NCBI RefSeq assembly: GCF_025574485.1
Contig: NZ_JAOBPO010000003.1
Span: 225,867 to 289,866 of the forward strand
From: Kordiimonas aquimaris
GTDB lineage: Bacteria > Pseudomonadota > Alphaproteobacteria > Sphingomonadales > Kordiimonadaceae
DNA length: 64,000 bases
Direction: 5' to 3'
Below, in pieces: positions 41,710 to 49,771 of this stretch. Positions within the stretch are counted from its first letter, which is position 1; each line of letters opens with the position of its first letter. The notes below the pieces were generated by a model. That model saw only the letters and a list, made by a program, of their open reading frames with translations. It was not told the DNA's origin and made no database searches. Position numbers and translations under genes: made by a program.

Positions 41710-42183
41710 ATGCGCGGAACAGACTTTATATCTATAGGAAAACTGGCAGAACGCGTCGGCGTTTCAGTCTCTGCAATACGGTTTTACGAAAGCAAAGGCT
41801 TAATCAGCTGCATTCGGAATGCCGGTGGGCAAAGGCGTTTCCTGCGTTCAGATGTGCGTAGATTATCTTTTGTATTAATTGCTCAACAACTCGGCTTTTC
41901 AATACAGGACATAGCCAATGAATTATCCGACCTGCCACATGGACGCACTCCCACTAAAGCTGACTGGGCAACAACAAGCGAACGTTTTCGCAGTATCCTT
42001 GATCAACGCATTACTGCAATGACAACAATGCGTGATAGACTTGATAGCTGTATTGGCTGTGGATGTTTGTCTCTGAAAGCATGTCAGCTTTACAACCCTG
42101 AAGACCGCGCCAACATCAAAGGTGCAGGACCTCGTTTTCTGTTGGGTGACAGACCGGAAAAAAACAAAACTGATAACGATTAG
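41710..42183 (+). CDS. soxR: Redox-sensitive transcription activator SoxR
   Basis: The start at 41710 (MRGTDFISIGKLAERVGVS) gives 157 residues and avoids overlapping the operator; the longer in-frame ORF begins within it. A MerR-type HTH at about residues 7-45 is followed by a dimerisation helix and the [2Fe-2S] ligand motif CIGCGCLSLKAC (Cys114, 117, 119 and 125). Oxidation of the cluster by redox-cycling agents activates it. It is divergent from the VOC gene it likely controls. No soxS is seen, which is normal outside enterobacteria. Confidence 0.95.
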   Translation: MRGTDFISIGKLAERVGVSVSAIRFYESKGLISCIRNAGGQRRFLRSDVRRLSFVLIAQQLGFSIQDIANELSDLPHGRTPTKADWATTSERFRSILDQRITAMTTMRDRLDSCIGCGCLSLKACQLYNPEDRANIKGAGPRFLLGDRPEKNKTDND

Positions 42184-42225
42184 CTAGATATAACGTGACG
42201 CATATCAAAGCTCACTTGATGAAGC

Positions 42226-42501
42226 TCAAGATTCGTTGACGTCATCCCAAACCGTGAATTCATGATTGATACTATATTCAATCAAATGGCGATAAATCGC
42301 TTCTATATAAGCAACGTCACCTGCTTGTTTCTTTGCCTCGGCAACAACTTTTGAAACCACATCTTCTATGCGCCAATTGTCACGCACGGCATCTCTATCA
42401 GCTTTGATATGCCCTGCTTGCGCAATTAATTTTATGCGCTCCAACAAAAGCGGTACAATCAATCGATCGACACGATCAATCTCTGCCCTTAATTCTGTCA
42501 T
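42226..42501 (-). CDS. Chorismate mutase, AroQ class
   Basis: The 91-residue protein (start MTELRAEIDRVDRLI) has the all-helical AroQ pattern. Residues near RAEIDRVD, LLLERIKLIAQAGHIK (with the Arg and Lys of the active site) and a final EAIYRHLIEYSINHE give the pocket ligands. It rearranges chorismate to prephenate for Phe/Tyr synthesis, or acts as an isochorismate-pyruvate-lyase-like enzyme. A TTG start at 42519 is possible. It stands alone, convergent with soxR. Confidence 0.85.
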   Translation of the reverse strand: MTELRAEIDRVDRLIVPLLLERIKLIAQAGHIKADRDAVRDNWRIEDVVSKVVAEAKKQAGDVAYIEAIYRHLIEYSINHEFTVWDDVNES

Positions 42502-42595
42502 GTCTTTGCAGTCTTTCAACGCATATCTTCCTGTATCAACACAAATTGAAGGTTTACCTGCATTGCTTAACCGCGCGTGCCGTTTGGTTCAAGAG

Positions 42596-43477
42596 TCAAT
42601 TGGTCGCATTTCCCGATAACCGAGCTACTGCATCTTTTGGGATATGGTTAAAATACAGCGCAGCTGCCTGTTCAGCCGGTGTAAATCGTGGCAATAAACG
42701 GTAAAAGAACTCTAGTCTATTTACTTCTTCTGCTGACATAACGCCGCGTGCAAGATTCACTGCAGCTGAACGTTGTCCTGAAAGCGCATATATTTTGGCG
42801 AGGCTTGCTCGTGCAGCACTTGTGTGTTCTGGATTGTCCATGGCTCTACTCAATAGCCCAACCGCACTCGCATAGTTACCGCTTAAACCATAGGACAAAG
42901 CGGCAGCTTCAAGTACTGCGGGATCATTAGGCGCTGCATTTATAGCGCTTGCGAAAGCCTCAACCGCACGATCCTGCAGTCCTAGTGCATATGAAACTTT
43001 ACCTAAATCAACCAACTCCTGCGGTGTTGGGTTTTCTATTTTCACCAAAATATCTACTGCAGACTTGTAACGCGCAGCCTCAGCATGAATAGCGGCCAGT
43101 GTGCTGTTCGCTTGTCTATTGTTAGGCGCTTTATTCAAAATACTTATGAGAATTGCGACAGCCTCATCACCGCGCCCTACTTTGGCACTAGCCCGAGCAT
43201 ATGAAATTTGTGCATCGATTAACTCCGGCGCAACTGCCATAGCTTGTGCATAAAGTCGCCTTGCACCGACATAATCACCAGAGCGCTCAAAACCTTCCCC
43301 CAACCTTATAAGACCAGCTGGATTTTCATCCGCCAATACGTTGCGGGCATATGCAGTAACGGGTCCAACATCCTCAATCGCCCTCTCTGGAACCGGCGCG
43401 GCGCAGCCAGCAAGAAGCACAAAAATACCGGCCAAATTGATTCGAATGGATAAAATTTTAATTATTTTTTTCGACAC
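42596..43477 (-). CDS. TPR-repeat lipoprotein
   Basis: A GTG start at 43477 (MSKKIIKIL...) gives 293 residues with a lipobox (VLLAGCAAP) after a hydrophobic signal. About five to six TPR-like helical repeats follow, for example AGLIRLGEGFERSGDYVGAR, ANSTLAAIHAEAARY and EAAALSYGLSGNYASAVGLL. It is anchored in a membrane and probably mediates protein interactions; the layout is like TadD-type pilus-assembly TPR lipoproteins. No other tad genes are seen, so that role is uncertain. Confidence 0.75.
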   Translation of the reverse strand: MSKKIIKILSIRINLAGIFVLLAGCAAPVPERAIEDVGPVTAYARNVLADENPAGLIRLGEGFERSGDYVGARRLYAQAMAVAPELIDAQISYARASAKVGRGDEAVAILISILNKAPNNRQANSTLAAIHAEAARYKSAVDILVKIENPTPQELVDLGKVSYALGLQDRAVEAFASAINAAPNDPAVLEAAALSYGLSGNYASAVGLLSRAMDNPEHTSAARASLAKIYALSGQRSAAVNLARGVMSAEEVNRLEFFYRLLPRFTPAEQAAALYFNHIPKDAVARLSGNATN

Positions 43478-43641
43478 AGAATGCTCGCAATAATAGAAAA
43501 AAGTGACAAAACCCAGTAAAAACACTGAAAAACAGCGACTTTTAGGCTTACAAATAGAAAGTTAACTCTTTCTGGGCTATATTATCAATGTCTGAGAGAA
43601 GCCGTGTGTAATGGGTAAGCGCATGGCATTGGAGAAGTAAA

Positions 43642-43824
43642 GTGGATATTCAAAGTACTTCGTCTGCTAATGCGCAAAGCATTTCAGCGCCAGGTCGTTC
43701 TGGTTCACTGGAATCAGCAGCACAAGAACGCCGCAACGCGGATGATTCTGAAATTGAGCGTAAGGAAATTGAATCATCTTCAACTGCACCAGGTGTAGGT
43801 GAAAATGTTGACATAAGCGCTTAA
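43642..43824 (+). CDS. Small hydrophilic protein of unknown function (60 aa), GTG start
   Basis: The ORF starts at GTG 43642, preceded by GGAGAAG 5 bases upstream, a good ribosome-binding site. The 60-residue product is polar, Ser/Glu/Ala-rich and apparently disordered (SAQERRNADDSEIERKE), with no cysteine or membrane segment. A terminator follows at 43845. The good start signal and terminator support its being expressed, but no function can be given. Confidence 0.55.
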   Translation: MDIQSTSSANAQSISAPGRSGSLESAAQERRNADDSEIERKEIESSSTAPGVGENVDISA

Positions 43825-43844
43825 ACGACTTTCTAAAGTTAAAG

Positions 43845-43886
43845 CCTGCTAGATTGACCAAAAGTCATTCTTGCGGGTTTTATTTT
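43845..43886 (+). terminator. Terminator after the 60-aa gene
   Basis: CCTGCTAGATTGAC at 43845-43858 pairs, with two mismatches, with GTCATTCTTGCGGG at 43864-43877, followed by a T-rich tail (TTTTATTTTG). It lies between the small + strand gene and the convergent synthase-family gene. Confidence 0.7.
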
Positions 43887-43907
43887 GTCTCAAGGGTATA
43901 AAGCTTA

Positions 43908-44753
43908 TTACCATCCGATAATTGATGCTTTCATCAAAGACCACATTCGCTTGAGGTCGGTCGGTTCTTGGTACTTGAATGGATTATTACCAGCTGCAGC
44001 CATATTTTTTAAATAAATATTGGATAGCGCATTTAACAAAAAGATGTGTTTCACTTTCGCAGAAGCGTCATTAGCCAGCTTTGCAGACGCTTCCTGTTCT
44101 CTCTTGGCATAAGTAATCATTTCAGAAATGGAAGAAGCAGCCAGCTCATACATTTTTTCTGCACTCGTGGTTGCAAGTGCCGCTTTACCATCATCACCAG
44201 GAACAAAATTACGATTTGCTGCCCAGTGGAATGGTATGGCACGCACCAAACCAATCATAGCCCACGCACTGCCAGACTTACGTGCCGCTTCAACAACATC
44301 CGCGTCAAGGTGCTCACTATTCTCAGCGCAAACTCTTACGGCAGCTTCGCTTAAAGCACCACCTACACTACGCGCATAAGTCGCCAATGCAATTGTATCA
44401 GCTGGCCCGTCATCATACATATCGTTTTTACGTGCACTAACAATCTCGGACATCAATTTCAATACCGCTGGTTCAGTCAAATGCTGCTTCATTTCTGCAA
44501 CAACCGGATGTTCTCGGTAATTTCCAGATTTCAATTCCTCAATCGCATCCTGCCACCACTGCAGGCGAATTTCGCCCAAGGCCGATTCTGAGACACTCTC
44601 TCGCGTTTTCGCAACTTCCTGATTGAAAGCATACAACGCCCAAAGCGGCGCACGCTGGTGCCGCGGAGCAAACAATGTTGTGTCATAACGCGCTCGATCA
44701 TCTGCGCGCACCATGTCTCGGCAATAACTATTATTTGCACTGGTCTTATCCAT
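43908..44753 (-). CDS. Squalene/phytoene-synthase-family protein (NDUFAF6-like)
   Basis: The 281-residue protein resembles the isoprenyl-synthase fold: NNSYCRDMVRADDRARY at the N-terminus, PLWALYAFNQEVAKTRESVSE, ALGEIRLQWWQDAIEEL and a SAWAMIGLVRAIPFH segment. The Asp-rich motifs needed for metal-dependent condensation (DXXXD) are not seen where the family normally has them (the first reads AFNQEVAKT, the second ARKSGSAWA). It may act as a complex I assembly-type factor or an ancestral non-catalytic member. No carotenoid or hopanoid genes adjoin. Confidence 0.75.
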   Translation of the reverse strand: MDKTSANNSYCRDMVRADDRARYDTTLFAPRHQRAPLWALYAFNQEVAKTRESVSESALGEIRLQWWQDAIEELKSGNYREHPVVAEMKQHLTEPAVLKLMSEIVSARKNDMYDDGPADTIALATYARSVGGALSEAAVRVCAENSEHLDADVVEAARKSGSAWAMIGLVRAIPFHWAANRNFVPGDDGKAALATTSAEKMYELAASSISEMITYAKREQEASAKLANDASAKVKHIFLLNALSNIYLKNMAAAGNNPFKYQEPTDLKRMWSLMKASIIGW

Positions 44754-44950
44754 AGCGGCAAAATGACCTCAACGACTTCAAAACGCAACCACGTTATCCA
44801 AATAGCAAATATTAGAATTATTTACTTCACGCATTTTGCCCGCTTACCCAAATGTAACAGTATGCTTCGTTTGGTTTCTCTTGTTAATTTACTATTAAAT
44901 CATTAGGATTTGTTCAGTTTGACATTGAGATCATCCAGGGGAGCATATTG

Positions 44951-45532
44951 ATGGGTAAAATTCTCGAGTCGATACAAAGCACTGTTATTGCAGGTTTTGT
45001 TATCATGATACTGTTGGTTTTGGCGGTTAGCCAATCCGGGTATCCATATGATATTGCATTTTATGCACGCTATATTCATGTACTGTCAGGTGTAATGTGG
45101 ATTGGCTTACTATGGTATTTCAACTTCGTTCAAATACCAACTATGCCGTCTATTCCAGATGAGATGAAGCCCGCTATTGGCAAGCACATTGCACCAAACG
45201 CGTTGTGGTGGTTCCGCTGGGGCGCCATGTTTACACTGATTAGTGGCCTCGTGCTTGCGATGGTGAATGGCTATTTGATTGATGCGCTAACGCTTGATGA
45301 AAGTGCACGACTGATCGGTATCGGCATGTGGATGGCGATCATCATGTGGTTTAACGTATGGTTCATTATATGGCCAAATCAGAAGATTGCCCTTGGTATT
45401 GTTGAGGCTGATGCAGACGCTAAACCTGCTGCCGCGCGTAAGGCGATGCTATTCAGTCGCACAAACACTCTTCTTTCAATCCCAATGCTTTATTGCATGG
45501 TCAGCGCACAAAACGGCGCTGCAGGATTTTAA
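44951..45532 (+). CDS. PuuD-like multi-pass membrane protein (urate hydroxylase N-terminal family)
   Basis: The start at 44951 has GGGGAG upstream and gives 193 residues. Five hydrophobic segments are visible: at about 12-29, 41-60, 87-105, 123-146 and 167-182. Conserved motifs include YARYIHVLSGVMWIGLLWYFNFVQ and WFNVWFIIWPNQKIALG, typical of the PuuD/urate-oxidase-N family and related heme-type membrane proteins, with histidines His44 and His79 nearby. No cytochrome c domain follows. Its substrate is unknown. Confidence 0.75.
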   Translation: MGKILESIQSTVIAGFVIMILLVLAVSQSGYPYDIAFYARYIHVLSGVMWIGLLWYFNFVQIPTMPSIPDEMKPAIGKHIAPNALWWFRWGAMFTLISGLVLAMVNGYLIDALTLDESARLIGIGMWMAIIMWFNVWFIIWPNQKIALGIVEADADAKPAAARKAMLFSRTNTLLSIPMLYCMVSAQNGAAGF

Positions 45533-45550
45533 GCTAACCAATACTTAACG

Positions 45551-45580
45551 AAAAAGGGCCGATTACTCGGCCCTTTTTTT
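45551..45580. terminator. Bidirectional terminator between the PuuD-like gene and sodB
   Basis: GGGCCGA at 45556-45562 and TCGGCCC at 45567-45573 form a stem with a four-base loop, flanked by A5 on the left and T7 on the right. It serves as a terminator on both strands, for the + strand membrane-protein gene and for the minus-strand sodB. Confidence 0.9.
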
Positions 45581-45586
45581 GTACCT

Positions 45587-46189
45587 TTATTTTGCTGCAC
45601 TTAGGTTTTCTTCAACAAAACTCCAATTTACCAGCTTATCCAAAAACACTTGAATATAGTCCGGGCGCTTATTTTGATAATCAAGGTAATAAGCGTGCTC
45701 CCATACATCCATCGTTAACAATGGGATAACACCATCAGTTAATGGACACTCAGCATTTGCCGTTTTAACAACGGACAGCTTGCTATCTTTATAAACTAAC
45801 CATGCCCAACCTGAGCCAAACTGTGTAGCGCCAGCATCCTTAAAAGCAGCAACAAACTGATCGTAGCCACCAAAGTCTCTCTCAATCATTTCTGCAAGTG
45901 CACCAGTAGGCTTTCCGCCTCCATCAGGCGTCATGGAGTGCCAATAAAAAGTATGGTTCCATATTTGAGCAGCATTGTTAAAAATACCGGCATGTGCAGC
46001 AACACCAGCTGTTGCCTTGATAATATCTTCAAGAGACATATCCTCAAACTCTGTACCCTCAATCAAGGCATTCAGCTTGCCAACATAAGCATTATGATGC
46101 TTACCGTAATGGAAGCTAAGCGTTTCAGCAGAAACATAAGGTTCTAAAGCGGTTTGTGCATATGGGAGTTCAGGGAGGATGTGCGGCAT
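45587..46189 (-). CDS. sodB: Superoxide dismutase, Fe type
   Basis: The 200-residue enzyme has the four metal ligands in [20 protein letters not shown] and [11 protein letters not shown], plus the Gly/Gln pattern [13 protein letters not shown] typical of iron SODs. It dismutates superoxide in the cytoplasm (no signal peptide). The length and sequence are standard. Confidence 0.96.
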   Translation of the reverse strand: MPHILPELPYAQTALEPYVSAETLSFHYGKHHNAYVGKLNALIEGTEFEDMSLEDIIKATAGVAAHAGIFNNAAQIWNHTFYWHSMTPDGGGKPTGALAEMIERDFGGYDQFVAAFKDAGATQFGSGWAWLVYKDSKLSVVKTANAECPLTDGVIPLLTMDVWEHAYYLDYQNKRPDYIQVFLDKLVNWSFVEENLSAAK

Positions 46190-46277
46190 GGTTACGAAAC
46201 TTTCTCACTACAATTAAATACTGGTTCATAAACAAATGCTTATGAACGCGCTACATGTAGAGACAGTTTGTTAAAAT

Positions 46278-46862
46278 TCAAGGATACTGTGTCGGTGCAA
46301 CAGCCCCTACAGCATCATAACTATGCTGCACGGCAAGCTGACGGTAGTGTTCAGCCATACTGCGGTTTTTTTCGATTTCAGCATCTTTTACAAAACGCAC
46401 GAACTTAGCAGGGCTTCCCGCCCATAATTCACCGCGCTTAACACATTTTCCCGGCGTCAGCATTGCGCCAGCAGCCAGCATACCGTCAGTTTCAACAACC
46501 GCATTATCCATAACCATACTACCCATACCAACAAAGGAATTGTCGGCTAGGCGGCAACCATGCAACATCGCTTTATGAGCAACCAACACATCGTTTTCAA
46601 TAATGGTAGGAAACGTACGTGTGCTTACATGAATAATGGTGCCGTCTTGAATATTACTACGGGTGCCAATCATTATTTTGTTCACATCACCGCGTAGCAC
46701 ACAGTTATGCCAAATACTTGCGCCTGCACCGATAGACACATCTCCCACCACCTGTGCACCGTGAAATACAAATGCACCCTCATCCACCGTTGGCCAAATA
46801 CCCTGAAATGAGGTTAAACGACCACCATGCTTGGTGTCTTTATAAATGGCAGTTGTGGTCAT
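46278..46862 (-). CDS. Gamma-carbonic-anhydrase-like hexapeptide-repeat protein
   Basis: The 194-residue protein has a left-handed beta helix with repeated hexapeptide turns (GDVSIGAGASIWHNCVLRGD, ARTFPT... DVLVAHKAMLHGCRLADNSFVGMG). Histidines at the three zinc positions (IIHVS, LVAHK, MLHGC) and the surface Asn/Gln/Arg of gamma-CAs (RGDVNK, NIQDGT) are kept. It probably is a carbonic anhydrase-like trimer (YrdA/PaaY type). Start 46862 has an AAGAG sequence upstream. Confidence 0.9.
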   Translation of the reverse strand: MTTTAIYKDTKHGGRLTSFQGIWPTVDEGAFVFHGAQVVGDVSIGAGASIWHNCVLRGDVNKIMIGTRSNIQDGTIIHVSTRTFPTIIENDVLVAHKAMLHGCRLADNSFVGMGSMVMDNAVVETDGMLAAGAMLTPGKCVKRGELWAGSPAKFVRFVKDAEIEKNRSMAEHYRQLAVQHSYDAVGAVAPTQYP

Positions 46863-46883
46863 GATTATACTCTTGGAAAACTA

Positions 46884-48011
46884 TTACGGGAAAAGCGGCG
46901 CCTGCATCAGGCCGGTTGTTTCGTCGATACCTAACATCAGGTTCATATTCTGTATGGCTTGCCCTGAAGAGCCTTTTACCAAGTTATCAATTGCGGCGAC
47001 AACAATGGCGCGCCCGTTGATACGATCAGCAAAGACATTCATAACGCAATGATTTGAACCGCGCACCATCCGCGTTGCTGGCGCATCATTACCCGGCAAT
47101 ACAGTCACAAATGGCTCATCAGCATACACTGCGCTCAGCTTAGCTTTAACATCAGCAACAGTAACACCTTCAGCAAGCTTCACATATATTGTCTCTAACT
47201 CACCGCGATTCATTGGCACCAAATGCGGTGTAAAACTAATCGTTACATCATTGCCGCTTGCTACGGATAATTCCTGCTCAATCTCAGGCATATGCCGATG
47301 CGCACCAAGACCGTATGGGTGCATCGCTTCCGAAACCTCGACAAACAGATTTGCTTCCTTCAACGACCGCCCTGCGCCAGAAACGCCCGACTTGGCATCA
47401 ATAATAATATCATCGGGCAAAATGGTACCGCTGTGTAGTAGTGGCATAAGTGACAAAAGAGCCGCTGTTGGGTAGCACCCCGGGCACGCTACAAGCTTTG
47501 CACCGCGAATATCTTCACGGTACCATTCTGGCAAACCATAGATAGCACTTGCCTGCAGGCTTTTGGCTGTGTGCTCACGTTCATACCACTTGGCGTATAC
47601 ACTAGGGTCGCGCAGGCGAAAATCGGCAGATAGATCAATCACCTTGATCTCACCAACTATCTGGTTTGCCATATCTGCACGTGTTTCAACCAACAACTCA
47701 TCTAACAAACTATGACCCGTCGCATGCATCAGGCCCTTAATGACCTGTTGGCTAGTTGCATGTGGCAATGCACAAAAAACAACATCTAACTCAACAGCGG
47801 GCCATTCTATTTCGTCAATACTTATTAAATCTGGCAAATCATAAGTACCAAGGTGAGGAAATATCTGCGCGATTGGAAGTCCGGCTTTACGTTCAGCTGT
47901 CATCAACACAATTTCAATATGAGGGTGTGCGATCAACAATCTTACAAGATCAGCTCCTGTGTAGCCACTAGCGCCGAGTATCCCTACCCTAAATTTCCGT
48001 TGGTTCTGCAT
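46884..48011 (-). CDS. argC: N-acetyl-gamma-glutamyl-phosphate reductase
   Basis: The 375-residue enzyme reduces N-acetylglutamyl phosphate in arginine synthesis. The start at 48011 (MQNQRKFRVGILGASGYTG) is chosen because the region just upstream is a terminator hairpin, making GTG 48026 unlikely. The active-site Cys is in VACPGCYPTAALL and the NADP motif is GASGYTGADL. A stretch of about 25 extra residues (MHATGHSLLDELLVETRADM) sits between CALPHATSQQVIKGL and VIDLSADFRL, absent from typical ArgC. It is a single gene, not an arg operon. Confidence 0.92.
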   Translation of the reverse strand: MQNQRKFRVGILGASGYTGADLVRLLIAHPHIEIVLMTAERKAGLPIAQIFPHLGTYDLPDLISIDEIEWPAVELDVVFCALPHATSQQVIKGLMHATGHSLLDELLVETRADMANQIVGEIKVIDLSADFRLRDPSVYAKWYEREHTAKSLQASAIYGLPEWYREDIRGAKLVACPGCYPTAALLSLMPLLHSGTILPDDIIIDAKSGVSGAGRSLKEANLFVEVSEAMHPYGLGAHRHMPEIEQELSVASGNDVTISFTPHLVPMNRGELETIYVKLAEGVTVADVKAKLSAVYADEPFVTVLPGNDAPATRMVRGSNHCVMNVFADRINGRAIVVAAIDNLVKGSSGQAIQNMNLMLGIDETTGLMQAPLFP

Positions 48012-48027
48012 TGCCTTGATACTCACA

Positions 48028-48064
48028 TAAAAGAACACACCCATAGTTTGAGTGTGTTCTTTTA
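48028..48064 (-). terminator. Terminator of motA, just upstream of argC
   Basis: TAAAAGAACACAC at 48028-48040 and GTGTGTTCTTTTA at 48052-48064 form a perfect 13-bp inverted repeat with an 11-base loop and T-rich arms on both strands. It lies between motA and argC, so it probably ends the minus-strand motA transcript. It can also work on the + strand. Confidence 0.75.
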
Positions 48065-48111
48065 TAACGTTTAATTGTGGCAGGATGCAATCTACCGATT
48101 AGGTAAATGCG

Positions 48112-48981
48112 TTATACGTCAGGCGGCAACTCTGCAAATGCTTCTTCTAGCTCAAGGAAAGTGGGCATCAAAGGACTAGGTACCGTTCTTCGGCCAAGCT
48201 CAGCCGATATTTGCGGTGCATTACCATGCAGGTGGGAAACCAAAACCACCTTAATAATTTCCATGAAATACGCTTCCTCATCCAAAACCTGAGAAAGGCG
48301 GTTCGCCATTGGGCCAACCAGCAGGTAAGAGAGGAAAATACCAAGGAAAGTACCCACTAAGGCACCGCCCACTAGTCCACCAAGCACCTCAACAGGCTCC
48401 GCGATAGCACCCATGGTTTTAACGATACCAAGTACTGCAGCAACAATACCGATTGCCGGCAATCCATCTGACATATTCTGCAATGCATGCTGTGGCTCAT
48501 GAGCTTCTTTATGGTGTTGCTCAAGGTCCGCATTCATCGCGTCTTCCATCAAGTTTGGATCGTCAAAGTTCATCGTAAGCATACGAATATAATCACAGAT
48601 AAATTCCAGCACATGATGGTCTTCGACAATCTTGGGGAACTGTTGGAAAATTTTGGACTCTTCCGGATTTTCAATATGGGCCTCAATGGCCACCACACCT
48701 TTCGAGCGAATGGTTTTCACCAAAAGGAACATGAGACACAGTAGATCTTTATAATCTTCTGCGCTCCACTTTGATCCCTTGATAACCGAACCAAGCCCTT
48801 TTAGTGCGCCGCCAAGAACACCGCCAGAGTTGCCCATGATGAACCCACCAATAGACCCACCCATGATCATCATCATTTCAGTTGGTAAGGCCTTAGCAAT
48901 AATGGTGAAATTACCGCCAGACAGCACAAAGCCACCCGTTACCATTCCTAAAACAACAATTAATCCAATGATTAAAAACAT
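48112..48981 (-). CDS. motA: Flagellar motor stator protein
   Basis: The start at 48981 (MFLIIGLIVVLGMVTGGFVLSGG) matches the family N-terminus and gives 289 residues. Four membrane helices (two N-terminal, two near 170-225), a long cytoplasmic loop with the charged Arg90-region residues, and the conserved GIVAAVLGIVKTM and GALVGTFLGIFLSYLLVGP segments are present. It forms the proton channel with MotB. No motB is seen within the window, which is unusual because the two often adjoin. Confidence 0.93.
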   Translation of the reverse strand: MFLIIGLIVVLGMVTGGFVLSGGNFTIIAKALPTEMMMIMGGSIGGFIMGNSGGVLGGALKGLGSVIKGSKWSAEDYKDLLCLMFLLVKTIRSKGVVAIEAHIENPEESKIFQQFPKIVEDHHVLEFICDYIRMLTMNFDDPNLMEDAMNADLEQHHKEAHEPQHALQNMSDGLPAIGIVAAVLGIVKTMGAIAEPVEVLGGLVGGALVGTFLGIFLSYLLVGPMANRLSQVLDEEAYFMEIIKVVLVSHLHGNAPQISAELGRRTVPSPLMPTFLELEEAFAELPPDV

Positions 48982-49090
48982 AGCCTGATGAAACCCGTGC
49001 CAATTAAAAAACAAGTTTTTACTTAGGCGAGAGTGTCGCTCATTAGACTTAACAAGCTGTTAACTTCAATAATGAAACTTTAATCCTGCG

Positions 49091-49124
49091 TTTAAACAAA
49101 AACGGCGCCCAATAAGGCGCCGTT
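49091..49124 (-). terminator. Terminator downstream of the peroxiredoxin-like gene
   Basis: AACGGCGCC at 49101-49109 pairs with GGCGCCGTT at 49116-49124 (loop CAATAA). On the minus strand it is followed by a TTTTTGTTT tail. It ends the dsbD/peroxiredoxin-like transcription unit. Confidence 0.85.
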
Positions 49125-49144
49125 CCATCTCTGTGTGAACAACT

Positions 49145-49744
49145 CTAGTATTTTATGGCGCAACCATATGAACTGGTGTGCGGCTCACTAACAGGTTCGC
49201 CTGCCTTCAGTTCTTTCCAAGCTTGCAGCACCAAGTTTGTCGCTTTGGGAAGGCTACGAACTGATGCTGATGGAATATCATCAATCGCGCCCTGATAAAC
49301 AAGCGTGCCTTTTTCATCAATAATGTACATATGAGGCGTTGATGTAGCGTTATACATACGCCCAATTGTGCCTTCAGGATCAAGAATGAAATGGTTAGTA
49401 TAAGAACCGCGTGACGTGGTTAACTCCTGTGCCAAGTCGGCAGTGATATAACCATGCTTGCCGGGCGCTGACGAAGCAATAGATATCCATACCGCACCCT
49501 CTTCAGTTAAAGCACGCTGCGTTTTCTGCATATTACCGCTATTATAATGCTTACCAACATATGGACATTCATGATTGGTCCACTCAAGCACAACAGGTTT
49601 GCCAACAAAATCGGACAAGCTGATTGTTTCACCTGTCATGGTTTTGCCGCTAAATTCGGGTGCTTTTTGACCACTAACTGGCGCTGCAAATGCACTAAAG
49701 CTAGAGATAGCAACGATTAACAATGAAATAAGTGTCTTTTTCAT
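49145..49744 (-). CDS. Periplasmic peroxiredoxin-like/redoxin-domain protein
   Basis: The 199-residue protein has a signal peptide (ending AFAAPVS) and a thioredoxin-like redoxin domain. A single conserved Cys sits in WTNHECPYVGKHY, in the position of an AhpC/TSA-type or resolving residue; a second Cys lies only in the C-terminal YGCAIKY tail. SIASSAPGKHGYI and TPHMYIIDEKGTLVYQG follow. It likely exchanges electrons with the DsbD-family protein encoded upstream (28-bp gap). The exact reaction is not predictable. Confidence 0.85.
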   Translation of the reverse strand: MKKTLISLLIVAISSFSAFAAPVSGQKAPEFSGKTMTGETISLSDFVGKPVVLEWTNHECPYVGKHYNSGNMQKTQRALTEEGAVWISIASSAPGKHGYITADLAQELTTSRGSYTNHFILDPEGTIGRMYNATSTPHMYIIDEKGTLVYQGAIDDIPSASVRSLPKATNLVLQAWKELKAGEPVSEPHTSSYGCAIKY

Positions 49745-49771
49745 GCTGTTTGTTCCAACGATGATTAGTAA

